Under the pieces are notes generated by a model that was not told the origin of the DNA, made no database searches, and worked only from the letters and a program-made list of their open reading frames with translations. A stretch of DNA of 64,000 nt from Kordiimonadaceae bacterium. GTDB taxonomy: Bacteria > Pseudomonadota > Alphaproteobacteria > Sphingomonadales > Emcibacteraceae. Below are positions 43,411-52,573 of this stretch, piece by piece (position 1 is the stretch's first letter; each line of letters opens with the position of its first letter). The stretch covers positions 1-64,000 of the forward strand of contig JACKKT010000004.1 in assembly GCA_024236295.1 (NCBI GenBank), written 5' to 3'. Made by a program: the position numbers and the translations under genes.

Positions 43411-45627
43411 TTAAAATATCTGGCCAATATTTAAAAATGCTGCTGTTGCACCTTCTGACCCCACACCAATTCCAAGATATGTAGGACCAAGAATGGTGTC
43501 AATTCCGACAAAAACGCTTGAACTCCAACGCAGATCAGTAAGACTTACATCTTCCCAGCGATTCCAGACATTGCCGGCTTCAACTGTGCCCCCAAGATAA
43601 ATTGGCGTTTCTGTCAAATATTGCGGTCCCCCGGAAATACGCCGGTAATAAATTGCTGTCAGAAGTCCACCATGGTTACCAGTAAGCTGTCCCGGGGCAA
43701 ATGCCGTTAATCTCATAAAGCCACCAAGAGGAAATAGATTTGTTTCATTCGGGTTTCCATTATAGGATGTTGCAAACATTGGTCTGAGGCCAATAGTGTT
43801 CTTGCCCCAGCTAAACGGAAAGTAGCCACCAATTTCTACTGTATCGGCACCAGAATCACCGCCAAGCCAGGATAGGGTATTTTCGCTAACAATTTCCATA
43901 ACTGCACCGGAGGATGGAAATTGAGTGTTATCCAAGGTATCAATGTGAAATTCGGTCACAAATTTGGTCTTATCATAAGATATTTTAGGAATTGGGGGAG
44001 AACTAATTCTCCCTTTAATATTCCCGAATGTTTTTCTGATCCCGGTACGTAGTGTGCCCCAGCGGCCGAAATTTCGTCCGGCGCCAATTTGCGTGCCAAA
44101 CTCTGAAATTCGTACCTGCCCTAAAATAGTGCCATCCCCATTATCACTTAATAGGTTTCTGTTGATTTTTCCCCCACCCGCATTGGCAAATAGATAGTAT
44201 TTTTCCTTATAATCAATGGGTTGATATAATTCTGTAAAAAGGCTGAATTCCTGTCCGACTTTAAAGAGTGTCTGCCATTCGCCGCCATAGGAATTTATGG
44301 CAAGATTGGTGAAGCCGACAGCCAGCTGAAAATCGCTTTCCCCTTCAAAATCTTCCTGTATGGCCAGTCCAAAACGAAAATAATCTTCGCCCCCTTCACG
44401 CTGTCTCGTTCTTATCTCCAGTCCTGTTTCGCCATTTTCATTGAGCGTCTGATAATTCACTTCTTCAAATAATTCCAGACCATAAATTTCTGTTAAATCC
44501 TTTGATAACTGGGCAGCATCAAATAATTGTCCTTCCTTTTGTGTAATATGTGATCTGATGACCTGATCAGAAACGTCAGAATTATTATTAATACGGACAA
44601 AATCAATGGTCGGCGGGTCATATTTTTCTTCAGAATGATTTTTTGTATAATTATTCCAATTGTTCTGGTTCAGACTATATTTTTTAAGATGATCAAGAAC
44701 CGACAAAGCTGCCTCAACGCCTTTAGGGATCGTTTCTGTTGTAATATCAAAATCGAGAAAATCTATATTATCCAATTCAGGACGAATAAGAATATCCTCA
44801 TCTTTAAGAGTGGCAATCAGCTTGTCAGAAGTTTTGTGGCTTTGAAGCGATGTAAGCTGATCAAGAACAGAGGCGAATGATGTTATTTCCTCTTTTTTTA
44901 GAAGCGGCGTGGTGACATCAACCACGATGATAATATCGGCACCCATATCGCGGGCGACATTAATAGGAATATTATTGGCGATGCCGCCGTCAACAAGTAG
45001 AGTTCCATTAAGCTCAACCGGAGGAAATAAAGCAGGGACCGTCATGCTTGCAACAATGGCGGAGGCAAGATTGCCGTTTTTTAAAATAACTTCCTCTCCA
45101 TTTTCAAGATTGGTGGCAACAGCCCGAAATGGAATAGAAAGTTTGCTAAAATCATCTGTTTGAGTTTTTTTATTTAGAAGTTCAGCAAATAAAAGTCTTA
45201 AATTATTTGGGGTAATCAGTCCGCTTGGTAGTTTGATTTTTCCATCTTTAAGCCCGACTTTAAATTTGATCAGGAACCCGTCATCGTCTTTTTTGCGGCG
45301 GAAAGATTTTTGTTTTCTGGGAGCACTGTTTGAAAGTGTTTCCTGCCAGTCAATATTTTTAATTATTTCTTCAAGCTCATCGGCGGAATAACCGGATGCA
45401 TAAAGACCGCCGATTATGGCACCAAAGCTCGTACCGGCGATCATATCAATAGGAATATGATTTTCTTCGAGCACCTTGAGTACACCAACATGGGCTGCTC
45501 CACGCGCACCACCACCGGAAAGGACGAGACCAATCTTTGGTTTTTCCTTTTCTGCCAATTGTGCTTTTGCTTGTGGATAATATACCATTACACAGCAAAG
45601 CATTATGGTGTAAATAAATTTATACAA
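43411..45627 (-). CDS. PlpD-like patatin phospholipase with POTRA and outer-membrane beta-barrel
   Basis: A 738-residue protein with a signal peptide (to about residue 23). The patatin domain has the oxyanion loop SGGGARGAAHVGVL, nucleophile Ser67 in GTSFGA and the catalytic Asp213 in VDGGIANNIP. After residue 330 a POTRA-like segment (IDFVRINNNSDVSDQVIRSHI) and then a BamA/surface-antigen barrel ending SEGATAAFLNIGQIF (terminal aromatic Phe) follow. This is the type Vd autotransporter layout known from Pseudomonas PlpD, in which the patatin is exposed or released at the cell surface. Substrate lipids are unknown. Confidence 0.9.
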   Translation of the reverse strand: MYKFIYTIMLCCVMVYYPQAKAQLAEKEKPKIGLVLSGGGARGAAHVGVLKVLEENHIPIDMIAGTSFGAIIGGLYASGYSADELEEIIKNIDWQETLSNSAPRKQKSFRRKKDDDGFLIKFKVGLKDGKIKLPSGLITPNNLRLLFAELLNKKTQTDDFSKLSIPFRAVATNLENGEEVILKNGNLASAIVASMTVPALFPPVELNGTLLVDGGIANNIPINVARDMGADIIIVVDVTTPLLKKEEITSFASVLDQLTSLQSHKTSDKLIATLKDEDILIRPELDNIDFLDFDITTETIPKGVEAALSVLDHLKKYSLNQNNWNNYTKNHSEEKYDPPTIDFVRINNNSDVSDQVIRSHITQKEGQLFDAAQLSKDLTEIYGLELFEEVNYQTLNENGETGLEIRTRQREGGEDYFRFGLAIQEDFEGESDFQLAVGFTNLAINSYGGEWQTLFKVGQEFSLFTELYQPIDYKEKYYLFANAGGGKINRNLLSDNGDGTILGQVRISEFGTQIGAGRNFGRWGTLRTGIRKTFGNIKGRISSPPIPKISYDKTKFVTEFHIDTLDNTQFPSSGAVMEIVSENTLSWLGGDSGADTVEIGGYFPFSWGKNTIGLRPMFATSYNGNPNETNLFPLGGFMRLTAFAPGQLTGNHGGLLTAIYYRRISGGPQYLTETPIYLGGTVEAGNVWNRWEDVSLTDLRWSSSVFVGIDTILGPTYLGIGVGSEGATAAFLNIGQIF

Positions 45628-45708
45628 AAATGAATCTCCGGATTTAATTCATCTTAAAAACAATAATATACGAATACTAAATTTTTGAACTATTGATTTT
45701 TCATACAA

Positions 45709-45735
45709 ATGGTTCGGTGAACAACACCGAACCAT
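45709..45735 (-). terminator. Perfect 11-base-pair hairpin downstream of the ABC/amidohydrolase operon
   Basis: ATGGTTCGGTG (45709-45719) and CACCGAACCAT (45725-45735) pair perfectly around the loop AACAA. It lies 18 bases past the stop of the amidohydrolase, in the right place to end the long minus-strand operon before the patatin gene. Only three T residues follow on the minus strand, so it may act with Rho or stabilise the 3' end. Confidence 0.65.
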
Positions 45736-45753
45736 AAAGCAAAGGAAATCTAG

Positions 45754-47418
45754 TTATTTACTTGAATATTTTACATCACCACCAACTATTGTCATCAGCA
45801 CTTTAGTGTTGATGATTTCATCTGGGTCAATGTTGAAAATATTATTACTGAGAACTACCATATCGGCAAACTTTCCGGGTTCAATTGTGCCCAGGTCATT
45901 TTCCTGGAAGCCGGCATAGGCGTTATTAATGGTATATGCCTTGACCGCCTGCTCAACAGATATTTTTTGTTCCGGCACCCAGCCGTCAGGATTTTTGCCG
46001 TCCAGAGTGCGGCGGGTTACCGCTGCGTAAATACCGCTAAGGGGTTCAAGTGGGGCAACCATCCAGTCCGATCCAAATGTGACAATGGCCCCGGCATCAA
46101 AAAGCGATTTAAAGGGATAGGTACCTGCGAGGCGCTCTTTACCAATCCTTTTTTCTGCCCATCTGCCGTCATCAATGGCATGATAGGGTTGCACAGAAGC
46201 AATGATGCCCAGTTCCGCCATTTTTTTGATGGCGTCAGGGGTTAAGTGCTGGGCATGTTCAATACGAGGGCGGTTGCCTGTAGCACCAATTTCCTCAAAT
46301 ATCCTTATCAGATTATCGTTAGTCTGATCTCCGATTGCGTGGACGGCCAGCTGAAAACCAAGATCATTGGCTTCGGCAAGATTTTTCTTAAGAACGTCCA
46401 TCTGCATCAACGGGAAGCCGTTGGTGTCGGGCTCATCGGTATAGGGTTCATAAAACCAGGCTGTCGTGCTGCCCAGCGATCCGTCAGCCAGTTCCTTAAC
46501 ACCACCAAAACGTAGCCAGTTATCGCCTTTGCCTTCACGCTCAATCATATCATGCAGCTTGTGGACATTGGGAATAAGGGGAAAATAATATACGCGGATT
46601 TTAAGGCGGCCTTCATCCTTCGCTCTTTTAAAGAGCGCAATGTTATCCCACGTTCCCATATTATGAATTTGGGTGACGCCATTTTCCAATGCTTCCTGAA
46701 TACCAGCGTCAAAAGTTTTTGTCGCCTGGGCCGGGGTCATTGCGGGAACAATGCTATAGACAGCATTCATGGCGTTATCTTTAAGTACGCCGGTTGGTTC
46801 CCCGTTTTCTTCGCGGACGATCAGGCCGCCTTCGGGGTCTGGTGTATCTTTTGTGATGCCGGCAAGGTTTAGAACCAGTGAATTGACAATGGCCATATGC
46901 CCGTCAGTACGAAGTAAAAACAGGGGGTTATTCTGAGTATACTCGTCAATCCATTCTTTCTTAGGGAGCTGCCCTTCCCAGGCTTCATGATCCCAAAGAC
47001 CACCTGTAATCCATTCTCCCTCCGGGGCAGATGCCGCATAGTTTTTAACCGTTTCTATAAACTCGGCAGAACTTTTGGTGCTTTGCGTTTTAATGCTAAG
47101 AAGCGATGCCGATCCATCCATAAAATGTGTGTGATTGTCAATAAATCCCGGCAGAACCAGTTTTCCGGATACATCAATAATTTCAGCATCCGGATGTTCA
47201 TTTTTAAGGTCAGGTCCGCCAACAGCAATAATACGATCATCTTTCATAACGACTGTTTCTGCCCAGGGCTGATTAGCATTACCGGTCCAAACTTTGGCAT
47301 TTATCATTATTTTTTCATTTGAAGCGGCTTGTTGATTATTTTTGTCTGTCTCTGCAGATGAGCAGGCAGCGATCATTAATAATCCTATACTCAATATTAT
47401 TTTTGTAATTTTATTCAT
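45754..47418 (-). CDS. Amidohydrolase family 3 (YtcJ-like) lipoprotein, second copy
   Basis: A 554-residue protein starting MNKITKIILSIGLLMIAACSS, with the lipobox Cys at about residue 20. It has the same build as the gene at 6934: MINAKVWTGNANQPWAE, metal-binding FIDNHTHFMDG, LAVHAIGDQTN, PRIEHAQHLTP, TFGSDWMVAPLEPLSGI and the end IEPGKFADMVVLSNNIFNI. The ATG at 47416-47418 fits the lipoprotein signal; an upstream ATG would prepend translated gamma-glutamyltransferase remnant. It is last in the operon, 17 bases after that remnant, and is followed by a strong hairpin. Confidence 0.88.
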   Translation of the reverse strand: MNKITKIILSIGLLMIAACSSAETDKNNQQAASNEKIMINAKVWTGNANQPWAETVVMKDDRIIAVGGPDLKNEHPDAEIIDVSGKLVLPGFIDNHTHFMDGSASLLSIKTQSTKSSAEFIETVKNYAASAPEGEWITGGLWDHEAWEGQLPKKEWIDEYTQNNPLFLLRTDGHMAIVNSLVLNLAGITKDTPDPEGGLIVREENGEPTGVLKDNAMNAVYSIVPAMTPAQATKTFDAGIQEALENGVTQIHNMGTWDNIALFKRAKDEGRLKIRVYYFPLIPNVHKLHDMIEREGKGDNWLRFGGVKELADGSLGSTTAWFYEPYTDEPDTNGFPLMQMDVLKKNLAEANDLGFQLAVHAIGDQTNDNLIRIFEEIGATGNRPRIEHAQHLTPDAIKKMAELGIIASVQPYHAIDDGRWAEKRIGKERLAGTYPFKSLFDAGAIVTFGSDWMVAPLEPLSGIYAAVTRRTLDGKNPDGWVPEQKISVEQAVKAYTINNAYAGFQENDLGTIEPGKFADMVVLSNNIFNIDPDEIINTKVLMTIVGGDVKYSSK

Positions 47419-47435
47419 TTTAAAATCCAATTGAA

Positions 47436-47638
47436 TTATTTCCACGCGGCTTTTGCCAGGCCGACCCTTCTTGGGTCCGCGGCGCCATGCCATTTTCAAG
47501 GATAGTAACGCCTGCATTGGTGGCCTCCGGTGAAGCAGATACTACATAGCCGGCAAATTTTTTGGTTTGCGCGAATGTTTGCGTATTTGTGAAGGCAAGC
47601 AAATAGATTAAGGCAACAGTCCTGCAATAACGAAACAT
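47436..47638 (-). pseudogene. ggt: Gamma-glutamyltransferase remnant (internal deletion of nearly the whole gene)
   Basis: From ATG 47638 the frame gives a signal peptide (MFRYCRTVALIYLLAFTNTQTFAQ) and the GGT N-terminus GYVVSASPEATNAGVTILENG, which normally continues GNAVDAA. Instead, in another frame, the DNA next reads HGAADPRRVGLAKAAWK and a TAA at 47436-47438, the usual C-terminal end of GGT (GAADPRR). The junction lies around 47489-47495. About 500 codons are missing with a frame change, so no enzyme can be made; a 72-residue hybrid could be translated from the ATG. Confidence 0.8.
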
Positions 47639-47678
47639 ATCTTTCCCCTATATTTGATATGTTAGTTATTATTCATTC

Positions 47679-50105
47679 TTATTCATAATGCAATGCATTT
47701 ACCGGATTTGTTCTAGCGACTTTATAGGCATGTGTAGCAACAGTTGCCCAGGATAACAGTAATCCTGCAAGACCTGCCGCGATCAATGTGGTATAGGGCA
47801 TTGAAATTCGGTCCGGGAAATATTCCAGATAAAATCTTGATGCAAAATAGGCAAGCAGGAGCGCAAAAGGCGTTGCCCAAAGAACCGGTTTTGAAAATTG
47901 CCAGATAAGAAGTTTGATAATCTGACCAGTATTTGCCCCCAGAACTTTTCTGATCCCGATTTCTTTTGTTCTTTGTTCCGCCATAAAAGCGGCAAGTCCA
48001 AACAGACCAATAAGAGCCAGAAACAATGCAAAGATGGTAAATGATGCAAGTGATTTTGCACTTAAGTCAAAAAGCATAAATTGTTCCTGAAAAAGATTAT
48101 CGAGAAACGATGCCTGCAAAGGATAATCGGGTATTATCCGGTTCCAGGTATCTTTAATATCGGTAATTGTCTGCAGGGTTGCTGAAGGGGAAAGTTTAAT
48201 TGATGCGTGGCGATAGGATGCGTCTCTGGCAAAATATACAAAGGGCACGATCCTATTTTGAAGCCCGTAGATATTCTGATCCTTGATGACCCCAACAATT
48301 GTATATGTGGTGATGCCGCGGTCTCCTTCATCCTCATAAAACATTTCACCAACGGCGTCCTGTGCAGAAGGAAATCCGAATTTTTTGGCAGCGAGTTCGT
48401 TAATCATAACATTTACGGCACCTCTAGCCCTTACATGAGTATCCATTGCAATGTCATCTGTTGTTTGGCGTCCTGCGACAATCGGGATATTATAAGTATT
48501 TAGAAAATCATGATCAGCAACCATTTGATTAATCATGAAACCGGATGAAATATCACTAATTATTGTAGATGCTGTAAATCTGTTTCTGAACCCCTCAAAC
48601 GGTACTTGGGAAGAATATGAAAAATTTTCAACGCCGTTAATTTTTAGCATTTCATTCTTAAGCGTCTCATGACGAGGCACAATCTGATCAATTCCTATTC
48701 GATCCAAGGTGTAAATCTGGGAATTTGGAAATATATTGCTGTTTTTTTCCACCAATTTATTTTGCGAATAAACGACAAGTACGAGTGCAAGCATAAAGAC
48801 AGAGATTGTAAACTGTACAGCAATCATCGTTCCCCGGATCCAGGCAGAGGCTTTCCCTTTTCTCATGTTTTCTCTTAAGGCCTCGGTTGGGTTGGTTTTT
48901 GTAACCAAATAAGCCGGATAACAGCCGGCAAGTATGCCAACGATCAAAACTGTCATGCTCAGCCATGGTAATAATTGAACATAATTTAGGGTGAGAGACT
49001 TTCCGGTAATCTCATTAAATGGAGGAATGAGCAATTCCAAAACAGAAAGGGTAACAACCATTGCAATCAGGGTAAGCGTAAGGCTTTCCACGATAAACTG
49101 GGAAAGCAACTGGAGGGGAGCGGCACCAAGTGTTTTTCTGAGGCCGACTTCACGTGTCCGGTTTAAGGATTGAGCCGTCGCCAGATTTGTATAGTTGAGA
49201 CAGGCAATAATTAATATAAAAATACCTAGTATCTTAATAATAGTTAGCGCAGGAATGCCTATCTCGTCCCATATTTCCGAATTGACGGAAATAAGTTTAA
49301 ATACTGAAATGCCGGAAACTGTTTTTTTCTCATCTTCCGGATAGTGTCTTTCATAAATACCATTCATTTGAGATTGCAGCCATTTTTGATCTAGATTTTT
49401 TGGCAGCATGACATAGGTGATATTCCCTGTGGAAAGTTCTCCCCAGTTCTCGTCAACTTCTCGGCCTTCAAGTTGTTTAATTAAGTGTATTGGCACAATG
49501 ATTTGAAGTGGACGATCAATGATAAAATTAGAATTAAAATGGGTATTTTGTGGTAAATCTTTGATAACCGCTGTTACATGGATGTCATGTTCATGATTTA
49601 TGCTTATAACTTTTCCCATTGGGTTCTGGTCCGGGAAAAATTTTTGAGCAATACTTTCGGTAATAACGGCACCATTTGTGTTGTCTAGAGCTTTTTCATC
49701 ACCATAAATATAATCAAAATTAAAAATTCTAAGCAGCCCAGAGTCAGCAAAATGTAGTGTCTGATAATAATTGTTATCATCTGTTGTAAGAAGAAAGCTT
49801 CTTAAAAAGGTGCGTGCTACCTGTTCCACATCAGATAATTCAGATTTTATAATTGGTGTCAGTGCGGTATATACAACATTCATTGTTGAGCTTTCATACT
49901 CTTCCTGTGCTGGAAAATCAGAGCCAAGAGTATAAATGCGGTCAGAATTTTTGAAAAATTTATCGTGGGAATGCTCATAATCATAAAAAAGCCCACCAAA
50001 CACATATATGGCAAGCCCCATCGCCAGACCAAGAATATTGATCGCCGCATATAACTTATTTCTTGCGATATTTCTTAAGGCAGTTTTTATATAATTACTA
50101 AGCAT
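47679..50105 (-). CDS. FtsX/MacB-type ABC permease P6 (double module)
   Basis: An 808-residue inner-membrane protein made of two MacB-like modules. Module 1: a cytosolic start (MLSNYIKTALRNIARNKLY), TM1 (residues about 20-40), a large periplasmic domain to about 280, then three helices with the coupling motif TREVGLRKTLGAA. Module 2: a helix (about 425-450), a second periplasmic domain, and three helices with KEIGIRKVLGAN, ending NPVNALHYE. It is the last permease of the six. The ATG at 50105 is chosen over upstream ATGs because all paralogs begin at this motif. Closest to P5 (shared FGGLxxDYExSHD). Confidence 0.88.
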   Translation of the reverse strand: MLSNYIKTALRNIARNKLYAAINILGLAMGLAIYVFGGLFYDYEHSHDKFFKNSDRIYTLGSDFPAQEEYESSTMNVVYTALTPIIKSELSDVEQVARTFLRSFLLTTDDNNYYQTLHFADSGLLRIFNFDYIYGDEKALDNTNGAVITESIAQKFFPDQNPMGKVISINHEHDIHVTAVIKDLPQNTHFNSNFIIDRPLQIIVPIHLIKQLEGREVDENWGELSTGNITYVMLPKNLDQKWLQSQMNGIYERHYPEDEKKTVSGISVFKLISVNSEIWDEIGIPALTIIKILGIFILIIACLNYTNLATAQSLNRTREVGLRKTLGAAPLQLLSQFIVESLTLTLIAMVVTLSVLELLIPPFNEITGKSLTLNYVQLLPWLSMTVLIVGILAGCYPAYLVTKTNPTEALRENMRKGKASAWIRGTMIAVQFTISVFMLALVLVVYSQNKLVEKNSNIFPNSQIYTLDRIGIDQIVPRHETLKNEMLKINGVENFSYSSQVPFEGFRNRFTASTIISDISSGFMINQMVADHDFLNTYNIPIVAGRQTTDDIAMDTHVRARGAVNVMINELAAKKFGFPSAQDAVGEMFYEDEGDRGITTYTIVGVIKDQNIYGLQNRIVPFVYFARDASYRHASIKLSPSATLQTITDIKDTWNRIIPDYPLQASFLDNLFQEQFMLFDLSAKSLASFTIFALFLALIGLFGLAAFMAEQRTKEIGIRKVLGANTGQIIKLLIWQFSKPVLWATPFALLLAYFASRFYLEYFPDRISMPYTTLIAAGLAGLLLSWATVATHAYKVARTNPVNALHYE

Positions 50106-50121
50106 CTTTGTTCCGACGGAA

Positions 50122-52548
50122 TTACTCATAATGTAAAGCATTAATTGGGTTGGTTTTGGCGATATTAAATGCATGCGTGGCAACCGTAATCCATGATAGC
50201 AAAAGTCCGCAAATACCAGCACCTAGCAACATGCCATATGGAAGACCTATACGTTCCGCAAAAAATTCCAGATATCGGCCAGAAGCGAAATAAGCTAATA
50301 TTAAAGCAATTGGCGTTGCCCAGAGGACCGGGGTTGAAAATTGCCAGATAAGTAGTCTTACAATCTGGTTGTTACTGGCGCCAAGAACTTTTCTGATCCC
50401 GATTTCTTTGGTTCGTTGCTCTGCCATAAATGCTGCCAATCCAAACAGGCCGATTGCCGCCAGGAAAAGGGCAACAAATGCGAATGCTGCCAAAGATTTT
50501 GTCGCAATATCAAAAATCATATAGACCATTTGGAATGTTTCGTTAAGAAACTTACCCTGCATTGGATAATCGGGATAAACATCCTGCCAGACTTCTTCTA
50601 TATCCTTTACGACGCTAACAGGAGCATTTTTTGATATTTTTATTGATGCCAGCCGGTAAGACGCATCGCGCATGAAAAAGAAAAAAGGTTTGACACTGTT
50701 AAAAAGACCAAGAATATTTCGGTCTGCCATGACCCCGACGATGGTATAAGTGGTTATCCCTTTTTCTTTTTCATCTTCATAAAATACCTGGTTTAGGGCT
50801 GCTTCCGGCGTACTGAACCCTAAGGCTTTAGCTGCTGTTTCATTGACCATAACATTCACGGCTCCACGGGACCTGATATGGGTATCCATGGCAATGTCCT
50901 TGGATATATTCCTTCCGGCGACAACAGGAATATCATAAGTGTTAACAAAATGATCATCAATATTCAGCTGATTTATATTCACGGTCTGGCTAAAATCATT
51001 GAGAATTTTTGAAGCTCTTATGGTGCTGTTCGTCTGTTCATAAGGTACCTGTGAGGATAAGGTGAAATCCTCAATATAAGGAATGTTCAGTATTTCATTT
51101 CTAAGGACCTCATGACGGTCTGTCATTTGATCAACATTAATTCGGTCCAGGGTATAAACCTGATCTTTGGGAAAAATCCGGCTGCTTTCCTCAACTTTAT
51201 CATTTTGGGCGTATACCACAAGCACCATTGCCAGAATACAAACCGAAAATGTAAACTGTATGCTTATCATGATGGCTCTGATAATTGTCGCGGCCCGCCC
51301 TTTACGGGCAATGTCCCTCAATGCTTCAATCGGGCTTGTTTTGGTTATGACATATGCCGGATATGATCCTGATAATATTCCAACGACCATTGTCGTCAAA
51401 AGAAGCCAGGGTAATGTAGTCAGATAATTAATACTGAGAATTTTGCCTGTTGCAGCATTGAATAATGGTATAATCAGCTCAAGGGCAGCCAAAGCCAGGA
51501 TCATTGCAAAAAAAGTTATGGTTAAGCTCTCAACAATGAACTGGAGTAACAATTGAAGCCGTCCGGCGCCAAGCGTTTTTCGCAAACCTACTTCGCGGGC
51601 ACGCCCCATGGACTGGGCCGTTGCAAGGTTTGTATAATTAACACAGGCAATGATAAGCACAATAATACCCAACACTTTTACAACCATTATGACCGGAATT
51701 CCAAGCATGTCCCAAATTGCCGTATTGGCATCAGCGAGGGGGTGTACCTCAAAGCTATCCAGGAATTCTTTCTGTTCATCCGGCATATGCCGCTCATAAA
51801 TACCGTCTATTTGATTTTGCAGCCATGCCCGGTCGAGTGTAGGAGGGAGCAGGATATAGGTCATGTTTCCTGAAGATGTATTACCCCAGTTTGTGTCAGG
51901 TTGAAATTCTGTAATACGTTCCATTGCCCTCATTGGGATCAAAATTCCAAGCGGTGTACCCATAACAATCTGTGAATTAAAATGAGAATTCCTCGGAATA
52001 TCTCTAATTACAGCCATTACGGTCTGGTCGTGTTCATGATCCAGAGTAATTGATTTACCCATTGGATTTTCATTGCCAAAATATTTTTTGGCTATCGTGT
52101 CGGTTATTACTATACCGTTTGATCCATCTAGGGCGGAAGGATCGCCCTGTATAAAATCAAAATCAAAAATTTTCAGTAGTTCAGGATCAACAAATCGAAC
52201 TCTCTCATAATAATTATCCTCTCCTACTGTAATCAGAAATTCTCTGATAATGGTTCTGGCGACTTCATCTACATCTGGAATGTCAGTCTTAATAAGTGGA
52301 CCAACTGCAGACTGGACAGTATCAATTTGCGAAACGCCGATGTTGGCTTGTGAACTGACATTGCCGCGCAAAGTATAAATGCGGTCAAAATTCTTGAAAA
52401 ATGAATCATGTGAATATTCATAATCAGAAAGCAGGCCACCAAACAAATATATTGCCAGTCCTACGGACAATCCCAAAACATTGATTATTGCATAAAGTTT
52501 ATTTTTTAAGATGCTTCTGATAGCTATTTTTACATAATTGCTGAACAT
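50122..52548 (-). CDS. FtsX/MacB-type ABC permease P5 (double module)
   Basis: An 808-residue paralog of P6 with the same length and layout: MFSNYVKIAIRSILKNKLY, TM1, FGGLLSDYEYSHDSFF, first periplasmic domain, coupling motif AREVGLRKTLGAG, and KEIGIRKVLGAS in module 2, ending NPINALHYE. P5 and P6 share many periplasmic residues (SSGNMTYILLPPTLDRAWLQNQ vs STGNITYVMLPKNLDQKWLQSQ), so they are probably a recent duplication. P6 starts 16 bases after its stop. Confidence 0.88.
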   Translation of the reverse strand: MFSNYVKIAIRSILKNKLYAIINVLGLSVGLAIYLFGGLLSDYEYSHDSFFKNFDRIYTLRGNVSSQANIGVSQIDTVQSAVGPLIKTDIPDVDEVARTIIREFLITVGEDNYYERVRFVDPELLKIFDFDFIQGDPSALDGSNGIVITDTIAKKYFGNENPMGKSITLDHEHDQTVMAVIRDIPRNSHFNSQIVMGTPLGILIPMRAMERITEFQPDTNWGNTSSGNMTYILLPPTLDRAWLQNQIDGIYERHMPDEQKEFLDSFEVHPLADANTAIWDMLGIPVIMVVKVLGIIVLIIACVNYTNLATAQSMGRAREVGLRKTLGAGRLQLLLQFIVESLTITFFAMILALAALELIIPLFNAATGKILSINYLTTLPWLLLTTMVVGILSGSYPAYVITKTSPIEALRDIARKGRAATIIRAIMISIQFTFSVCILAMVLVVYAQNDKVEESSRIFPKDQVYTLDRINVDQMTDRHEVLRNEILNIPYIEDFTLSSQVPYEQTNSTIRASKILNDFSQTVNINQLNIDDHFVNTYDIPVVAGRNISKDIAMDTHIRSRGAVNVMVNETAAKALGFSTPEAALNQVFYEDEKEKGITTYTIVGVMADRNILGLFNSVKPFFFFMRDASYRLASIKISKNAPVSVVKDIEEVWQDVYPDYPMQGKFLNETFQMVYMIFDIATKSLAAFAFVALFLAAIGLFGLAAFMAEQRTKEIGIRKVLGASNNQIVRLLIWQFSTPVLWATPIALILAYFASGRYLEFFAERIGLPYGMLLGAGICGLLLSWITVATHAFNIAKTNPINALHYE

Positions 52549-52573
52549 TTTTTCTCTTCTTTTTTATTTAACT

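Noticed and set aside
47420..47638. A genuine 72-residue secreted protein
   Set aside because: The sequence is explained better as the fused ends of gamma-glutamyltransferase; the C-terminal third in this frame has no independent support.
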